A stretch of 64,000 bases of DNA from Pedobacter sp. BAL39 (lineage in GTDB: Bacteria > Bacteroidota > Bacteroidia > Sphingobacteriales > Sphingobacteriaceae). Below, one piece after another: positions 7,909-17,294 of this stretch (positions are counted from its first letter, which is position 1; every line of letters begins with the position of its first letter). The notes below the pieces were generated by a model. That model was not told where the DNA came from and searched no databases. It was given only the letters and a program-made list of their open reading frames with translations. Where the stretch lies: positions 372,001 to 436,000 of the forward strand of contig NZ_ABCM01000002.1 of assembly GCF_000170795.1 (NCBI RefSeq). Direction: 5' to 3'. Both the position numbers and the translations under genes were made by a program.

Positions 7909-9303
7909 TTAGGTAGGAGCACCGGACTGGCCGGCATGCAGTGCCCTGGTCTTGTTCTGGAAGCGGATAAACAACAGGAGGGATGCAGTTAACAAGCCAA
8001 AGGTCAATCCGTACCATATTCCGTTTACACCAAGGCCGTAGGTGATGCCCAGGAAGTATCCCAGGGGAATGCCGATGATCCAGTATGCAATAAAAGTAAT
8101 GATGGTGGGCAGGTTGACATCTCCAATACCCCTCAAAACGCCTAAGCCCACCACCTGGGTACCATCAAAGAGCTGGAAGAAACCAGCAATGATGAGCAAC
8201 TGGGCGGCGATATTGATGACTGCAGGATCTTCTGTATAGATAAAGGGGAGCATCCTGTTGGCGAGTATAAAAAGGATCGCGGTGATGCTCATAAAAAGTA
8301 TAATCACATGATAGCTGGCAATGGCCGAACGGCGAAGGTCTTTAAAATCTCCTTTACCAAAGTTATTTCCGGTTTTAATGGTTGCAGCTGAGGCAATCCC
8401 GCTGGCCATCATATAGGTGACGGCAGCAAGGTTGATGGCTACCTGGTGCGCAGCCTGTTCTACAGCACCAATGGTACCGATGAGGATGGCCGCCCCACTG
8501 AAGGCGCTGATTTCAAAGGAATACTGGAGGGCCACAGGCGCGCCGATTTTAACGATCTTCAAAGCACGCACCTTGTCGAACAAAGCCATCCTGAATTCAG
8601 TAATGTACTTGCGGAAATGTTTGGAGCGCAATACATATATGGTCATGACGATCGCCATGATACAACGGTCAATCAGCGTACTCAAACCAACGCCTTTGAC
8701 ACCCATAGGACTGATGCCGAACATGCCTTTCACGAAGATGATGCCGAGAACGATATTGATCAGGTTGCCCCAGATGGAGATGTACATGGCCTGTTTTGTA
8801 AATCCAAGGCCTTCTGTAAACTGTTTGAAAGTCTGGAAGATGAGCAGCGGAATGATGGAAATCCCCAGGTAGCCAAGATAAGGCTTTGCAAAGGCCACTA
8901 CTTCCGGCGACTGGCCCAGGTGGTCTATGACCATCAGGGTACCCATATGAACAAATGCATACAGCACAAGGGAGGTCAGGATGTTGATCAGAAGGCTGTT
9001 AGACAGCAGTTTCCCGCATTCACTGTAATTTTGTCGCCCGTTTTGCTGTGCGATCAGTGGTGTAAGTCCGTAGGCAATTCCCATGCCGATCACCAGGATG
9101 AGCATAAAGATACTATTGACAAGCGATACCGCCGCAAGTTGTATGGTTCCGGCGAAATGGCCGACAATAACACTATCGGCAAGGTGGACGAGTGTATGTC
9201 CGAGTTGAGATACGACGATAGGCATCGCCAACCTCAGATTATCAGAATAATAGGGTTTGTATTTGTTGTAAAGGCTCGCTAACATTGCCGCAAAAGTCGG
9301 CAT
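7909..9303 (-). CDS. MATE family multidrug/Na+ efflux transporter
   Basis: A 464-residue inner-membrane protein with about twelve membrane segments in two homologous halves, the MATE pattern. The N-half begins LRLAMPIVVSQLGHTLVHLADSVIVG and the C-half has KIGAPVALQYSFEISAFSGAAILIG, the usual start of each six-helix bundle. MATE pumps expel cationic drugs or metabolites in exchange for Na+ or H+. The annotated start gives a six-residue extension (MPTFAA) before a second Met (codon ending at 9285), which is equally plausible. It is transcribed alone or after the AlbA_2/HTH gene 41 bp upstream. Confidence 0.92.
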   Translation of the reverse strand: MPTFAAMLASLYNKYKPYYSDNLRLAMPIVVSQLGHTLVHLADSVIVGHFAGTIQLAAVSLVNSIFMLILVIGMGIAYGLTPLIAQQNGRQNYSECGKLLSNSLLINILTSLVLYAFVHMGTLMVIDHLGQSPEVVAFAKPYLGYLGISIIPLLIFQTFKQFTEGLGFTKQAMYISIWGNLINIVLGIIFVKGMFGISPMGVKGVGLSTLIDRCIMAIVMTIYVLRSKHFRKYITEFRMALFDKVRALKIVKIGAPVALQYSFEISAFSGAAILIGTIGAVEQAAHQVAINLAAVTYMMASGIASAATIKTGNNFGKGDFKDLRRSAIASYHVIILFMSITAILFILANRMLPFIYTEDPAVINIAAQLLIIAGFFQLFDGTQVVGLGVLRGIGDVNLPTIITFIAYWIIGIPLGYFLGITYGLGVNGIWYGLTFGLLTASLLLFIRFQNKTRALHAGQSGAPT

Positions 9304-9344
9304 TTTAAACCTGATCTATGTTAAATCGCAGTCAATTTAAATGA

Positions 9345-9974
9345 TCATTTGAGCGTGCTGGTGAAAAACTCTTCTTTCTCATTGGTATGTGGTTGTATGA
9401 CACCGCTGATGATCAGATTGACCAATATTTTTTGTGCTTTTTTATAGGAAGCCCTGGTGATCTTGCTGAATTGTTTGAGTGTGATCCGGCCTTCTTGTCC
9501 GAGGTATTCAAATAATTTCTGCTCCAGCTCGGAGTAGGCGATGAGCTGACCCTGCTCACTATTCCCTCTTTTGATGACATCAACGATGATCTTGCTGGCG
9601 AGAATACTCTTGTCTTTTACCCGGTAATATACCCACCATTTTTTATTTTCATCCAGGGCGTAGTGAGGTTTGGTATCGCTGGGGGCAATCTTTACCACGA
9701 GTACGAGCTTATCGTCGACATACACTTCTTCAAACTCAGGTTCTATCGCAGGCTTGCAAAACTGGTGCGCCGACTTGGTGATCATGTAACGTTCTTCATC
9801 CTCAGACTTTACGCCTTTGATGGTGCCGTCGTCGGCCACACCGATCAGCAGCTGCCCGCCTTTGTTATTGGCAAAGGCAACCAGGCTTTTAGCAATTTTC
9901 TCATTGCTGGTAATGGTTTTCTTGAAATCCAGTGTGGTCCCTTCGCCCTGAAAAATTAGTCTCTTGATGTTCAT
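9345..9974 (-). CDS. AlbA_2 (Schlafen-type) domain protein with C-terminal winged helix
   Basis: A 209-residue soluble protein. The first 130 residues match the AlbA_2/divergent AAA_4 domain: EGTTLDFKKTI, then KIAKSLVAFANNKGGQLLIGVADDGTIKGV, the hallmark ANxxGGxLxIGVxDDG motif. The last 60 residues (LFEYLGQEGRITLKQFSKITRASYKKAQKIL) read as a winged helix-turn-helix. Such proteins are usually called transcriptional regulators or ATP-binding proteins, but their targets are largely unknown. The gene lies 22 bp downstream of the DUF4442 gene on the same strand and 41 bp upstream of the MATE gene, so it may be co-transcribed with both. Confidence 0.85.
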   Translation of the reverse strand: MNIKRLIFQGEGTTLDFKKTITSNEKIAKSLVAFANNKGGQLLIGVADDGTIKGVKSEDEERYMITKSAHQFCKPAIEPEFEEVYVDDKLVLVVKIAPSDTKPHYALDENKKWWVYYRVKDKSILASKIIVDVIKRGNSEQGQLIAYSELEQKLFEYLGQEGRITLKQFSKITRASYKKAQKILVNLIISGVIQPHTNEKEEFFTSTLK

Positions 9975-9996
9975 GGTTTCTTTGCTTAAAACAAGG

Positions 9997-10482
9997 CTAA
10001 TAAGCTACCCTTGAGGCTTCTCCCTGGTGTAAATTTCTAATGTATACTTCATTAACGACCGTAGCGCAGCATTCGCCCGCTCTGTTTCTGAGCTCCATGG
10101 GGTAGGCTTTCACAAACTTTCCCGAGGTATTCAATGAAGTAATGGCTTCATCCATCATCTCGTCGCTGATATGAATGGTAAAAAAAAGGTCGCTTCTGCC
10201 GGGTTTAAGGTATTGAATCGAGGCACTCTTGAGCCATACGCGAACTTTAAATCCCTCTCGCTGCAGCAACTGGTCAAACAATATGGCGTAAAACGGATCT
10301 GTGGCAGCATAGATGGTTCCTCCGAAGATGGAGCCATTGTAGTTCCTGTTAAACAGGCTCTTATTGATTTTTACATCTACCCCCCTGAACCCCTTATGGA
10401 ATCTCTTGACCCAGATGCGCTGAAAAAACAGAGGCGGATATAAACAAAGGCCCCATTTGAGGGTGTTTTCGGATACCATCAT
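9997..10482 (-). CDS. DUF4442 hot-dog fold protein
   Basis: A 161-residue protein resembling the DUF4442 group of hot-dog-fold, thioesterase-like proteins. The visible blocks are NRNYNGSIFGGTIYAATDPFYAILFDQLL, resembling the conserved G-x-I-x-G-x-x-x-A-x-x-D helix of this fold, and EVYIRN at the C-terminus. No signal peptide or membrane segment is seen. Relatives are predicted acyl-CoA thioesterases, but no substrate is established, and nothing in the neighbourhood decides it. Confidence 0.72.
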   Translation of the reverse strand: MMVSENTLKWGLCLYPPLFFQRIWVKRFHKGFRGVDVKINKSLFNRNYNGSIFGGTIYAATDPFYAILFDQLLQREGFKVRVWLKSASIQYLKPGRSDLFFTIHISDEMMDEAITSLNTSGKFVKAYPMELRNRAGECCATVVNEVYIRNLHQGEASRVAY

Positions 10483-10752
10483 GATGTTTAAAGATCAGAA
10501 AGATTCTTGAACTATAAAATTTAATATGGATCCTGTAGGTAATTTTTTAGTTAAATATGATAGTTGTCTGATGCGCTGTTTTTCGGAGGAGAGAGCTCCG
10601 TCGTGGATGGGCTTTAGGTCTGTAGTGGTGTGTGGTGCTGTTCGTAAATGTTTGGATGATAATATTTTAAAACATTTGCTCAGCAGAAATGTTCACCCTT
10701 TACAAGTCCCCCGGGATGGAAATAAAATGAGCTAATCAAATATATCAACATC

Positions 10753-10947
10753 ATGAAAAAATTAACATTAAGTCTTGCGATGGCAGGGGCACTGATGGTG
10801 GCCACATCCGCATGCAATTCGACAAAAAGTGTTTCCGGCGGCGGAACAGATACGACAATTATTGATACTACTAAAAGTATGCCCGTCGATACCACGATCC
10901 GGGACACTACCAGAACAATGCCTCCAGATACGATGAGAAAAATGTGA
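10753..10947 (+). CDS. Small lipoprotein with DTT-rich repeats
   Basis: A 64-residue protein with a lipoprotein signal peptide: MKK, a hydrophobic stretch, and the lipobox TSAC with Cys at 21. The mature part is only 44 residues and is made of short imperfect repeats around DTT and MPxDT, with no predicted fold. It is followed by a strong terminator, which supports a real transcript. I do not recognise a function; it would be an outer-membrane- or inner-membrane-anchored peptide. Confidence 0.68.
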   Translation: MKKLTLSLAMAGALMVATSACNSTKSVSGGGTDTTIIDTTKSMPVDTTIRDTTRTMPPDTMRKM

Positions 10948-10966
10948 TAACTAATGTTCTCTCGTT

Positions 10967-11006
10967 AAAACCGCTGAATTTCTTTCGAAACAGCGGTTTT
11001 TTTTGT
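10967..11006 (+). terminator. Rho-independent terminator after the small lipoprotein gene
   Basis: AAAACCGCTG and CAGCGGTTTT form a 10-bp stem with a 16-base loop, followed by a run of T to position 11006, twenty bases after the stop codon. Confidence 0.85.
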
Positions 11007-11058
11007 CAAAAAAATGTACTATCTCAATTTAAAGAATGCCATAGCCTTTATTATAGGT

Positions 11059-11066
11059 TAACTTTG
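11059..11066 (+). promoter_or_regulatory. Candidate -7 element of hemF
   Basis: TAACTTTG matches the Bacteroidota -7 consensus TAnnTTTG, 17 bases before the hemF ATG. No TTTG is present 19 bases further upstream, so this is a partial match only. Confidence 0.4.
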
Positions 11067-11083
11067 AGTTTAGTTTTAAAGAA

Positions 11084-11980
11084 ATGGTGTTTAGAGATAA
11101 AGTAGTAGCTGCCTTTAAGGAGGTTCAGGACAGTATCTGTGCTGGTCTTGAGCAGGCAGATGGAAAGGCCCGTTTTGAAGAGGAATTGTGGAACCGCGAA
11201 GGCGGAGGCGGTGGGCGTACGCGCATTCTTCAGCATGGTAACGTCATCGAGAAAGGAGGTGTCAATTTTTCAGCTGTCCATGGTAAGCTACCAGAGGCGG
11301 TCAAAAAAGCCTTTAAAGTAGAAAACGACGATTTCTTTGCCACCGGTGTTTCCATTGTAATGCACCCCTCTAATCCTTTTGTGCCGATCATCCACATGAA
11401 CATCCGCTATTTTGAGATGGATGACCAGACCCGCTGGTTTGGCGGAGGAATTGACCTCACACCTCACTATGTCATTGATACGGATGCAAGATATTTTCAC
11501 CATCTGCTTAAAAAAACCTGTGACACTTATGATGCTTCATTCTATCCAAAGTTTAAACAAAGGGCAGATGATTATTTTTACATTGAACACAGGGCAGAAA
11601 CAAGGGGCGTAGGCGGTATTTTTTATGACAGGCTCAAACCTGATCAGACTGGTCTGGATTTCGATCAGCTGCTCGACTTTTCAGTTGCGGTCGGCGATAC
11701 CTTTCTACCGGCTTATACCGAGCTGATCGACAGGAACAGGGATGCTGAATTTTCTGCAGAAGAGCAGGAATGGCAATATTTGCGCAGAAGCAGGTATGCA
11801 GAGTTTAACCTGGTGTATGATGCAGGAACAAAATTCGGCCTTGAAACCAATGGCAGGATTGAATCGATCCTGATGAGTCTGCCACCAACGGCCAAGTGGC
11901 ACTACAACCACCAGACGGTTCCGGGCAGTCCCGAGGCAGAAACCCTGAGCAAACTGAAAAAAGGTATTGAATGGGTTTAA
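11084..11980 (+). CDS. hemF: Oxygen-dependent coproporphyrinogen III oxidase
   Basis: A 298-residue enzyme of haem synthesis that uses O2 to decarboxylate two propionates of coproporphyrinogen III, giving protoporphyrinogen IX. Full family length with the expected blocks: GGGGGRTRIL near residue 44, GVNFSAVHG near 60, a glycine-rich FGGGIDLTPHY near 122 and HRAETRGVGGIFYDRL near 168. It is cytoplasmic, with no signal peptide. Use of HemF implies haem synthesis under aerobic conditions. The gene is monocistronic, bounded by terminators on both sides. Confidence 0.96.
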   Translation: MVFRDKVVAAFKEVQDSICAGLEQADGKARFEEELWNREGGGGGRTRILQHGNVIEKGGVNFSAVHGKLPEAVKKAFKVENDDFFATGVSIVMHPSNPFVPIIHMNIRYFEMDDQTRWFGGGIDLTPHYVIDTDARYFHHLLKKTCDTYDASFYPKFKQRADDYFYIEHRAETRGVGGIFYDRLKPDQTGLDFDQLLDFSVAVGDTFLPAYTELIDRNRDAEFSAEEQEWQYLRRSRYAEFNLVYDAGTKFGLETNGRIESILMSLPPTAKWHYNHQTVPGSPEAETLSKLKKGIEWV

Positions 11981-12024
11981 CCACCCGCTTTTAGAACCGG
12001 ATTTACACGATATATTTTTTCCAC

Positions 12025-12049
12025 AATGCGCCTTAATGGCGCATTTTTT
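12025..12049 (+). terminator. Rho-independent terminator after hemF
   Basis: AATGCGCC and GGCGCATT form an 8-bp stem with a five-base loop and a T-tract, 45 bases after the hemF stop. Confidence 0.85.
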
Positions 12050-12111
12050 ATTAAATTCGCAAGGTTATAAGAATACCAACTTTAAATCGTTCTTAGGGAA
12101 CATCATATTTT

Positions 12112-14721
12112 ATGGCAGAAGATTTAGAAAATCAAGAAAACGACAAAATAATTAAAATCAATATTGACGAGCAGATGAAATCTGCCTACATCGATTACTC
12201 GATGTCGGTAATTGTATCCAGGGCTTTACCTGATGTTCGCGATGGATTGAAACCTGTACACCGCCGTGTGCTTTTCGGCATGCTCGACCTCGGTTTGGCA
12301 AACAACAAACCTTATAAGAAATCTGCCCGTATTGTTGGAGAGGTACTCGGTAAGTATCACCCGCATGGTGATGCCTCTGTTTATAATACCATGGTAAGGA
12401 TGGCCCAGGAATGGAGCTTAAGGTACCTGATGGTCGAAGGACAGGGAAACTTTGGATCTATTGATGGTGACTTCCCCGCAGCAATGCGTTATACGGAGGC
12501 CCGTTTCCAGAAAATTGCAGAAGATATGCTTGCCGATATCAATAAAGATACGGTGGATTTCCAGCTGAACTTTGATGATTCCCTGCAGGAGCCAACAGTG
12601 CTTCCTTCTAAAGTGCCGAATCTTTTGATCAACGGTGCTTCCGGTATTGCGGTAGGTATGGCTACAAATATGCCGCCACACAACATTACGGAAACAATCA
12701 ATGCCACAGTAGCCTATATTGACGATAACGACATCGAGATTGCGGAGCTGATGAAACATGTTAAAGCACCTGATTTCCCTACTGGAGCCATCATATATGG
12801 CTATACTGGTGTTCAGGAAGCTTTCGAGACCGGCCGTGGACGTATTGTGATGCGTGCTAAAGCTGAAATCGAGACCAATAAGGAACGTGAAACCATTATC
12901 GTTACGGAAATTCCTTATCAGGTGAACAAGGCGATGATGATCGAACGTACTGCTGAACTCATCGGTGAGAAGAAAATTGAAGGCATCTCCAACATTAAAG
13001 ATGAATCCAACAAAGATGGTATCCGTATCGTTTATGAGATTAAGCGTGATGCTAATGCTTCTATTGTATTAAATAACCTGTTCAAACAAACTGCATTGCA
13101 GACATCATTCAGTGTGAACAACATTGCGCTGGTGAATGGCCGTCCGCAATTGCTGAACCTGAAGGACCTGATCCGTCATTTTGTTGACCACAGGCATGAT
13201 GTTGTGGTCAGAAGAACCAAGTTTGAGCTTGCTGAAGCTAAAAAAAGAGCGCATATCCTTGAAGGATTACTCATTGCTTTAGACCATCTTGATGAGGTGA
13301 TCAAGCTGATCCGTGCTTCGGAAACTCCTGAGGAGGCAAGAACAGGCTTAATGGAACAGTTCGGTCTGAGTGACATTCAGGCAAGGGCAATTCTGGACAT
13401 GACCTTACGTAGGTTGACGGGTCTGGAGCGTGATAAGATCAAAGATGAGTATAATGAATTGATGAAAACTATCGAATACCTTCAGTCGATCCTCGACTCC
13501 AAAGAGCTTCGTATGCAGATCATCAAAGACGAACTCAACGAAATGAAAGAAAAATATGGTGACGAACGCAGGACGACTATTGTCCATTCTGCTGAAGACA
13601 TGAGTATGGAAGATTTCATTGAGGACGAGGATGTCGTGATCACGATCTCTCATGAAGGGTATATCAAACGTACGCCAGCGACAGAATACCGTACGCAGGG
13701 CAGAGGCGGAAAAGGTTCTAAAGGTAGTGATTCAAGAAATGAAGATTTCATTGAGCACCTGCTGGTAGCATCTAACCACAACTACATGTTGTTCTTTACT
13801 GAATCCGGACGTTGTTTCTGGTTAAGGGTATATGAAATTCCTGAGGGCTCAAGACTGAGTAAAGGAAGAGCCATCCAGAACATCATCAACATTCCTAAAG
13901 AGGAGAAAATCAAGGCCTATATCAAGGTTAAAAACCTGAAAGATCAGGAGTATCTGGAGAACAACTACATCATCATGTGTACGAAAAAGGGAACAATTAA
14001 AAAGACTTCCCTTGAAGCATACTCCAGACCGAGGGTAAATGGTATCAATGCCATCAATATTAATGAAGGCGATCAGCTGTTAGAAGCAAGTTTAACAACA
14101 GGCAGCAGTGAGATTGTGATGGCCTTACGTTCAGGAAGAGCGATTCGTTTCAATGAGGAGAAAGTCCGCCCTATGGGGAGAACTGCTACAGGTGTAAGGG
14201 GTGTAACCCTGGCCCACGACCAGGATGAGGTTGTTGGCATGATTGCTGTTGACGATCCTAATGTAACTGTTCTTGTTGTTTCTGAAAAAGGTTATGGCAA
14301 GCGTACCGACATTGAAGATTACCGCGTTACAAATAGGGGTGGTAAAGGGGTTAAGACAATCAGTGTTACTGAAAAAACCGGAGCTTTGGTAGCCATCAAG
14401 AACGTGACCGATGCGGATGACCTGATGATCATCAACAAATCCGGTATCGTCATCAGGATTGTGGTGAGCGAATTGAGGGTAATGGGCCGTGCGACACAAG
14501 GTGTGCGCCTGATCAACCTGAAAGGAAATGATGCCATTGCTTCGGTAGCGAAGATTGAACATGAGGATGAGGAAACTGAAGAAGGTGAAGTTTTAGATGC
14601 TGAAGCTTCTGCAGTGGTGGTGAATCCTGACAGTGAGGAAGCAGAAGAAATCATCGACGAGGAAACTGAAGAAGAAGAGGAAGAAGATGAAGCTGACGAC
14701 ACTGAAGAAGAAGAAAACTAA
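12112..14721 (+). CDS. gyrA: DNA gyrase subunit A
   Basis: An 869-residue type II topoisomerase subunit that cleaves and religates DNA during negative supercoiling. The breakage-reunion domain occupies about residues 20-480, with the catalytic Tyr at 127 in [10 protein letters not shown]. The C-terminal beta-pinwheel carries a GyrA-box (QGRGGKG near 527), which marks it as gyrase rather than topoisomerase IV. The quinolone-resistance-determining stretch reads HGDASVYNT: the position of E. coli Ser83 is Ala88 and that of Asp87 is Asn92. The last 50 residues are a highly acidic, Glu-rich tail. The ATG has a sensible context, and the TPR gene follows after 22 bases, so they probably share a transcript. 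Confidence 0.97.
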   Translation: MAEDLENQENDKIIKINIDEQMKSAYIDYSMSVIVSRALPDVRDGLKPVHRRVLFGMLDLGLANNKPYKKSARIVGEVLGKYHPHGDASVYNTMVRMAQEWSLRYLMVEGQGNFGSIDGDFPAAMRYTEARFQKIAEDMLADINKDTVDFQLNFDDSLQEPTVLPSKVPNLLINGASGIAVGMATNMPPHNITETINATVAYIDDNDIEIAELMKHVKAPDFPTGAIIYGYTGVQEAFETGRGRIVMRAKAEIETNKERETIIVTEIPYQVNKAMMIERTAELIGEKKIEGISNIKDESNKDGIRIVYEIKRDANASIVLNNLFKQTALQTSFSVNNIALVNGRPQLLNLKDLIRHFVDHRHDVVVRRTKFELAEAKKRAHILEGLLIALDHLDEVIKLIRASETPEEARTGLMEQFGLSDIQARAILDMTLRRLTGLERDKIKDEYNELMKTIEYLQSILDSKELRMQIIKDELNEMKEKYGDERRTTIVHSAEDMSMEDFIEDEDVVITISHEGYIKRTPATEYRTQGRGGKGSKGSDSRNEDFIEHLLVASNHNYMLFFTESGRCFWLRVYEIPEGSRLSKGRAIQNIINIPKEEKIKAYIKVKNLKDQEYLENNYIIMCTKKGTIKKTSLEAYSRPRVNGINAININEGDQLLEASLTTGSSEIVMALRSGRAIRFNEEKVRPMGRTATGVRGVTLAHDQDEVVGMIAVDDPNVTVLVVSEKGYGKRTDIEDYRVTNRGGKGVKTISVTEKTGALVAIKNVTDADDLMIINKSGIVIRIVVSELRVMGRATQGVRLINLKGNDAIASVAKIEHEDEETEEGEVLDAEASAVVVNPDSEEAEEIIDEETEEEEEEDEADDTEEEEN

Positions 14722-14743
14722 TTGTTGAACATAAATTAATAAA

Positions 14744-15826
14744 ATGAAAAAAGTACTTTTTAGTATCTTATTTGCTGGTGTTGCCACGTATGCGAGTGCA
14801 CAAAAAAGTGAAGTGACTGCAGCAAAAAATGCCTGGGCCATGTTAGCTTTAGCTAAGGAACAGACACTGCCTGAAAACTTAAAAACACTGAATGAAGGCC
14901 TTGCGCACACTGACAAAGCTATTGCTCATGAGAAATCAAAAGGGATGCCTGAAGCATGGTCTTACAGGGCGTTGTTTTCTTCCAGGATTGCACTTGTAGA
15001 TACACTGGATCTTGCCAATGCGATGGCAAATCAGAAAATCGCTGAGGATGCAATTGCACAAGCGAAAACACTGGACGCTAAAGGTGATGAAAAAAGCAAC
15101 CTGGAGCAGGCTACCTTAAACGTCGACAATGCTTTAAGAAACCGCGCAATTCTTGCATACAATAAAAAGGATTATGCAACTGCTTTAAAAGCTTTTGATG
15201 AAATCACAGCAAAAACACCAAATGACACAGCAATGTATGTGAATGCTGGTGTGACTGCTAAAGAGCTGCAGGCTTATCCGGAAGTGATCAAAAACTTCAA
15301 AAAAGCTGTCGAGCTGGGATATAAAGATTCTAAAGTCCTTTATTCTGAAATGGTGAGCATCACATTTGATAAATTGAAAGATAGCGTTGCCGGACTTGCA
15401 TTGGTTCAAGAAGCTGGTGCTAAGTATCCTGATGATTCTTATTTCATCGGTATGGAAACTGACCTGTACATCAAAAAAGGCGACATCGCTAAATCACAGG
15501 AGATGTTGAACAAATTGATTGCAAAAGATCCTAAAAATGCAACCTATCAATATTTGTTGGGTGATACTTACTATAAACAGGCACTTGCACTTCAGACACA
15601 AAGAAATGCACTGGATCCTAAAAAAACCAAAGAGTTTGCGGCTATAGGTGCTAAAATGACTGCCTTTATTGATCAGTCTATTCCTTACTACAAGACAGCT
15701 TTAGATATAGATCCTAAAAATGAAAATGCTTTGGAAAACCTGAAGATCATTTATGCATTTAAAGACGATAAGGTAAATTACGAAGCAACAAAGAAAAAAC
15801 TTGATGCTCTGAAAGCTAATCCATAA
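14744..15826 (+). CDS. Exported TPR-repeat protein (first of two paralogues)
   Basis: A 360-residue protein with a signal peptide (MKKVLFSILFAGVATYASAQ) followed by tetratricopeptide repeats through most of its length, for example YAGVTAKELQAYPEVIKNFKKAVELG-like helices near 165-195. The protein is Lys/Ala-rich and probably periplasmic. It lies 22 bp after gyrA and ends with its own terminator. The next gene is a clear paralogue with the same start (KSxxxxAxNxxxxL) and a W-containing motif (MPEAWSYRALFSS here, WPETWAIKAYLSS there). The repeats suggest protein binding; no partner is visible. Confidence 0.82.
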   Translation: MKKVLFSILFAGVATYASAQKSEVTAAKNAWAMLALAKEQTLPENLKTLNEGLAHTDKAIAHEKSKGMPEAWSYRALFSSRIALVDTLDLANAMANQKIAEDAIAQAKTLDAKGDEKSNLEQATLNVDNALRNRAILAYNKKDYATALKAFDEITAKTPNDTAMYVNAGVTAKELQAYPEVIKNFKKAVELGYKDSKVLYSEMVSITFDKLKDSVAGLALVQEAGAKYPDDSYFIGMETDLYIKKGDIAKSQEMLNKLIAKDPKNATYQYLLGDTYYKQALALQTQRNALDPKKTKEFAAIGAKMTAFIDQSIPYYKTALDIDPKNENALENLKIIYAFKDDKVNYEATKKKLDALKANP

Positions 15827-15845
15827 TCGGGATAAAACCCAAAGT

Positions 15846-15880
15846 AAAAGGAGGGATGATTTTTATCCCTCCTTTTTTTT
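15846..15880 (+). terminator. Rho-independent terminator after the first TPR gene
   Basis: AAAAGGAGGGAT and ATCCCTCCTTTT form a 12-bp stem with a seven-base loop and a T-tract, twenty bases after the stop codon. Confidence 0.9.
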
Positions 15881-15882
15881 GA

Positions 15883-15890
15883 TAAATTTG
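15883..15890 (+). promoter_or_regulatory. Candidate -7 element of the second TPR gene
   Basis: TAAATTTG fits TAnnTTTG and lies immediately after the terminator, 20 bases before the ATG at 15911. The -33 position is a T-tract, not a clear TTTG. Confidence 0.4.
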
Positions 15891-15910
15891 TATTAAGAAG
15901 ACATCATCGT

Positions 15911-17059
15911 ATGAGCAAGATCAAATTATTTAGCACTTTAATACTGGCCCTTATCGGCTGCAACTTTGCATCTGCACAGAAAAGCCAGCTGCAGATAGCG
16001 AGAAATAGCATAGGGAAATTACAGGTTGCTATCAATAATAAGGAAGACAGCAAGAAACAACTCAGTGTGCTAGGAGAGGGGATAAAGGCTGCTGAAGCTG
16101 CACAAAATGATAAGAAAACCAAAAAATGGCCGGAAACCTGGGCCATTAAAGCTTATCTGAGTTCTTATGTTGCGATCCTTGATGGTGATGCCGGTAATTC
16201 AGACAGATATTATGGACTTGCAAATGAGGCAATTGATTCTGCAAGAAGATTGGATAAATTTCAGGCAAATGCGCGTTTGATTGCCGCAGCTGTATACAAT
16301 ACAACTTTAAAAAAACAACAGAAAGCCGCTGCAGCATTTGATAGCAATGATTTTCCATTGGCATTTGATCTGTTTAAACAAGTAAGCGATTTCTTTCCGA
16401 CTGACACAACACTGGCCTTAAATACTGCTATTGCCGCTCAAAGTAATCAGAATTTCGATCAGGCTATTGTTTATTATAAACGAGCTAAAGATAACGGGAT
16501 CAAAAATCCAGTTGTTTTCCAAAAGCTAAGTAGCATTTATAGTTCTAAATTTGAAAAAGAACTGGCTATCCGGACTTTGGAAGAAGGAATCCGCGTAAAT
16601 GCATACAATGCAAACCTAACCAATGACCACATTAACCTGTTGCTGGACAATGAGAAATATGCTGAAGCTACAAAAGCAATTGAATCAAGTATCAAAACTG
16701 ATGAAAAAAATAAACTTTTGTATTTTCTTTATGGATATCTCCAACAGAACAACAATAACAATAGCACTGCGATACTAGCGTATAATAAGGCGCTGAATAT
16801 TGATGAAAACTACTTTGACGCTTTGTATCAGACAGGCCTGGCTTATGTTGACACCGCAAATGAAATGCTTAAATCAACGAAACAGGAAGATAAGGATAAG
16901 TTCGTATCTTATATCAACCGTGCGGAACTGGCATTGTTGCAGGCGCATGAAATCAATCAAAACGATAAGTCAACAGTGCAATTGCTGATCGATATCTATA
17001 CACGCAAAAATAAGCTGGATAAAGTTCAGGAATTACGCGGGAAACTAGAAGAGTTTTAA
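15911..17059 (+). CDS. Exported TPR-repeat protein (second paralogue)
   Basis: A 382-residue protein with a signal peptide ending FASAQ and tetratricopeptide repeats (for example FDLFKQVSDFFPTDTTLALNTAIAAQSNQNF near 155-185 and YFDALYQTGLAYVDTANEML near 300). It is a tandem duplicate of the preceding gene but has diverged strongly, keeping mainly the N-terminal motif and the repeat phase. It has its own candidate -7 element and terminator, so it is an independent unit. A possible lipobox (LIGC) lies in the signal sequence, so lipoprotein processing cannot be excluded. Confidence 0.8.
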   Translation: MSKIKLFSTLILALIGCNFASAQKSQLQIARNSIGKLQVAINNKEDSKKQLSVLGEGIKAAEAAQNDKKTKKWPETWAIKAYLSSYVAILDGDAGNSDRYYGLANEAIDSARRLDKFQANARLIAAAVYNTTLKKQQKAAAAFDSNDFPLAFDLFKQVSDFFPTDTTLALNTAIAAQSNQNFDQAIVYYKRAKDNGIKNPVVFQKLSSIYSSKFEKELAIRTLEEGIRVNAYNANLTNDHINLLLDNEKYAEATKAIESSIKTDEKNKLLYFLYGYLQQNNNNNSTAILAYNKALNIDENYFDALYQTGLAYVDTANEMLKSTKQEDKDKFVSYINRAELALLQAHEINQNDKSTVQLLIDIYTRKNKLDKVQELRGKLEEF

Positions 17060-17103
17060 AGGTACTCAACCACAGATTTGTAGGATGAAAAATTTCCATT
17101 ATG

Positions 17104-17129
17104 AGCACCTTAAATAGGGTGCTTTTTTT
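17104..17129 (+). terminator. Rho-independent terminator after the second TPR gene
   Basis: AGCACC and GGTGCT form a 6-bp stem with an eight-base loop followed by seven T. Confidence 0.75.
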
Positions 17130-17147
17130 GGGACCAAAAATCTACTA

Positions 17148-17167
17148 TACATAATATTAATTATGTA
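17148..17167. repeat. AT-rich dyad upstream of the FUSC gene
   Basis: TACATAAT and ATTATGTA form a perfect 8-bp inverted repeat around an ATTA centre, about 50 bases upstream of the candidate -7 element of the FUSC gene. It could bind a dimeric regulator, but AT-rich dyads of this length also arise by chance. Confidence 0.35.
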
Positions 17168-17213
17168 CATTATTATAATATTTGGGTTCAGTGCTGAATA
17201 AGGGGATTTTTAG

Positions 17214-17221
17214 TAATTTTG
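17214..17221 (+). promoter_or_regulatory. Candidate -7 element of the FUSC gene
   Basis: TAATTTTG fits TAnnTTTG, 73 bases before the ATG. No TTTG stands at the right distance upstream; the nearest (17181) is ten bases too far. Confidence 0.35.
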
Positions 17222-17294
17222 CGGCATTACATTTGTCACGGTGTGATTTCATCAATCATGGCATAATTGATGATTGTAAATCTAAATTTGCGTT

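Noticed and set aside
8446..9282. A 278-codon ORF antisense to the MATE gene
   Set aside because: Its residues are His/Asp/Arg-rich without membrane segments or motifs, as expected from the complement of a hydrophobic gene.
10526..10735. A 69-codon plus-strand ORF upstream of the small lipoprotein
   Set aside because: No ribosome-binding context, Cys/Val-rich composition unlike neighbouring proteins, and no recognisable domain; it lies in the leader region of the lipoprotein gene.
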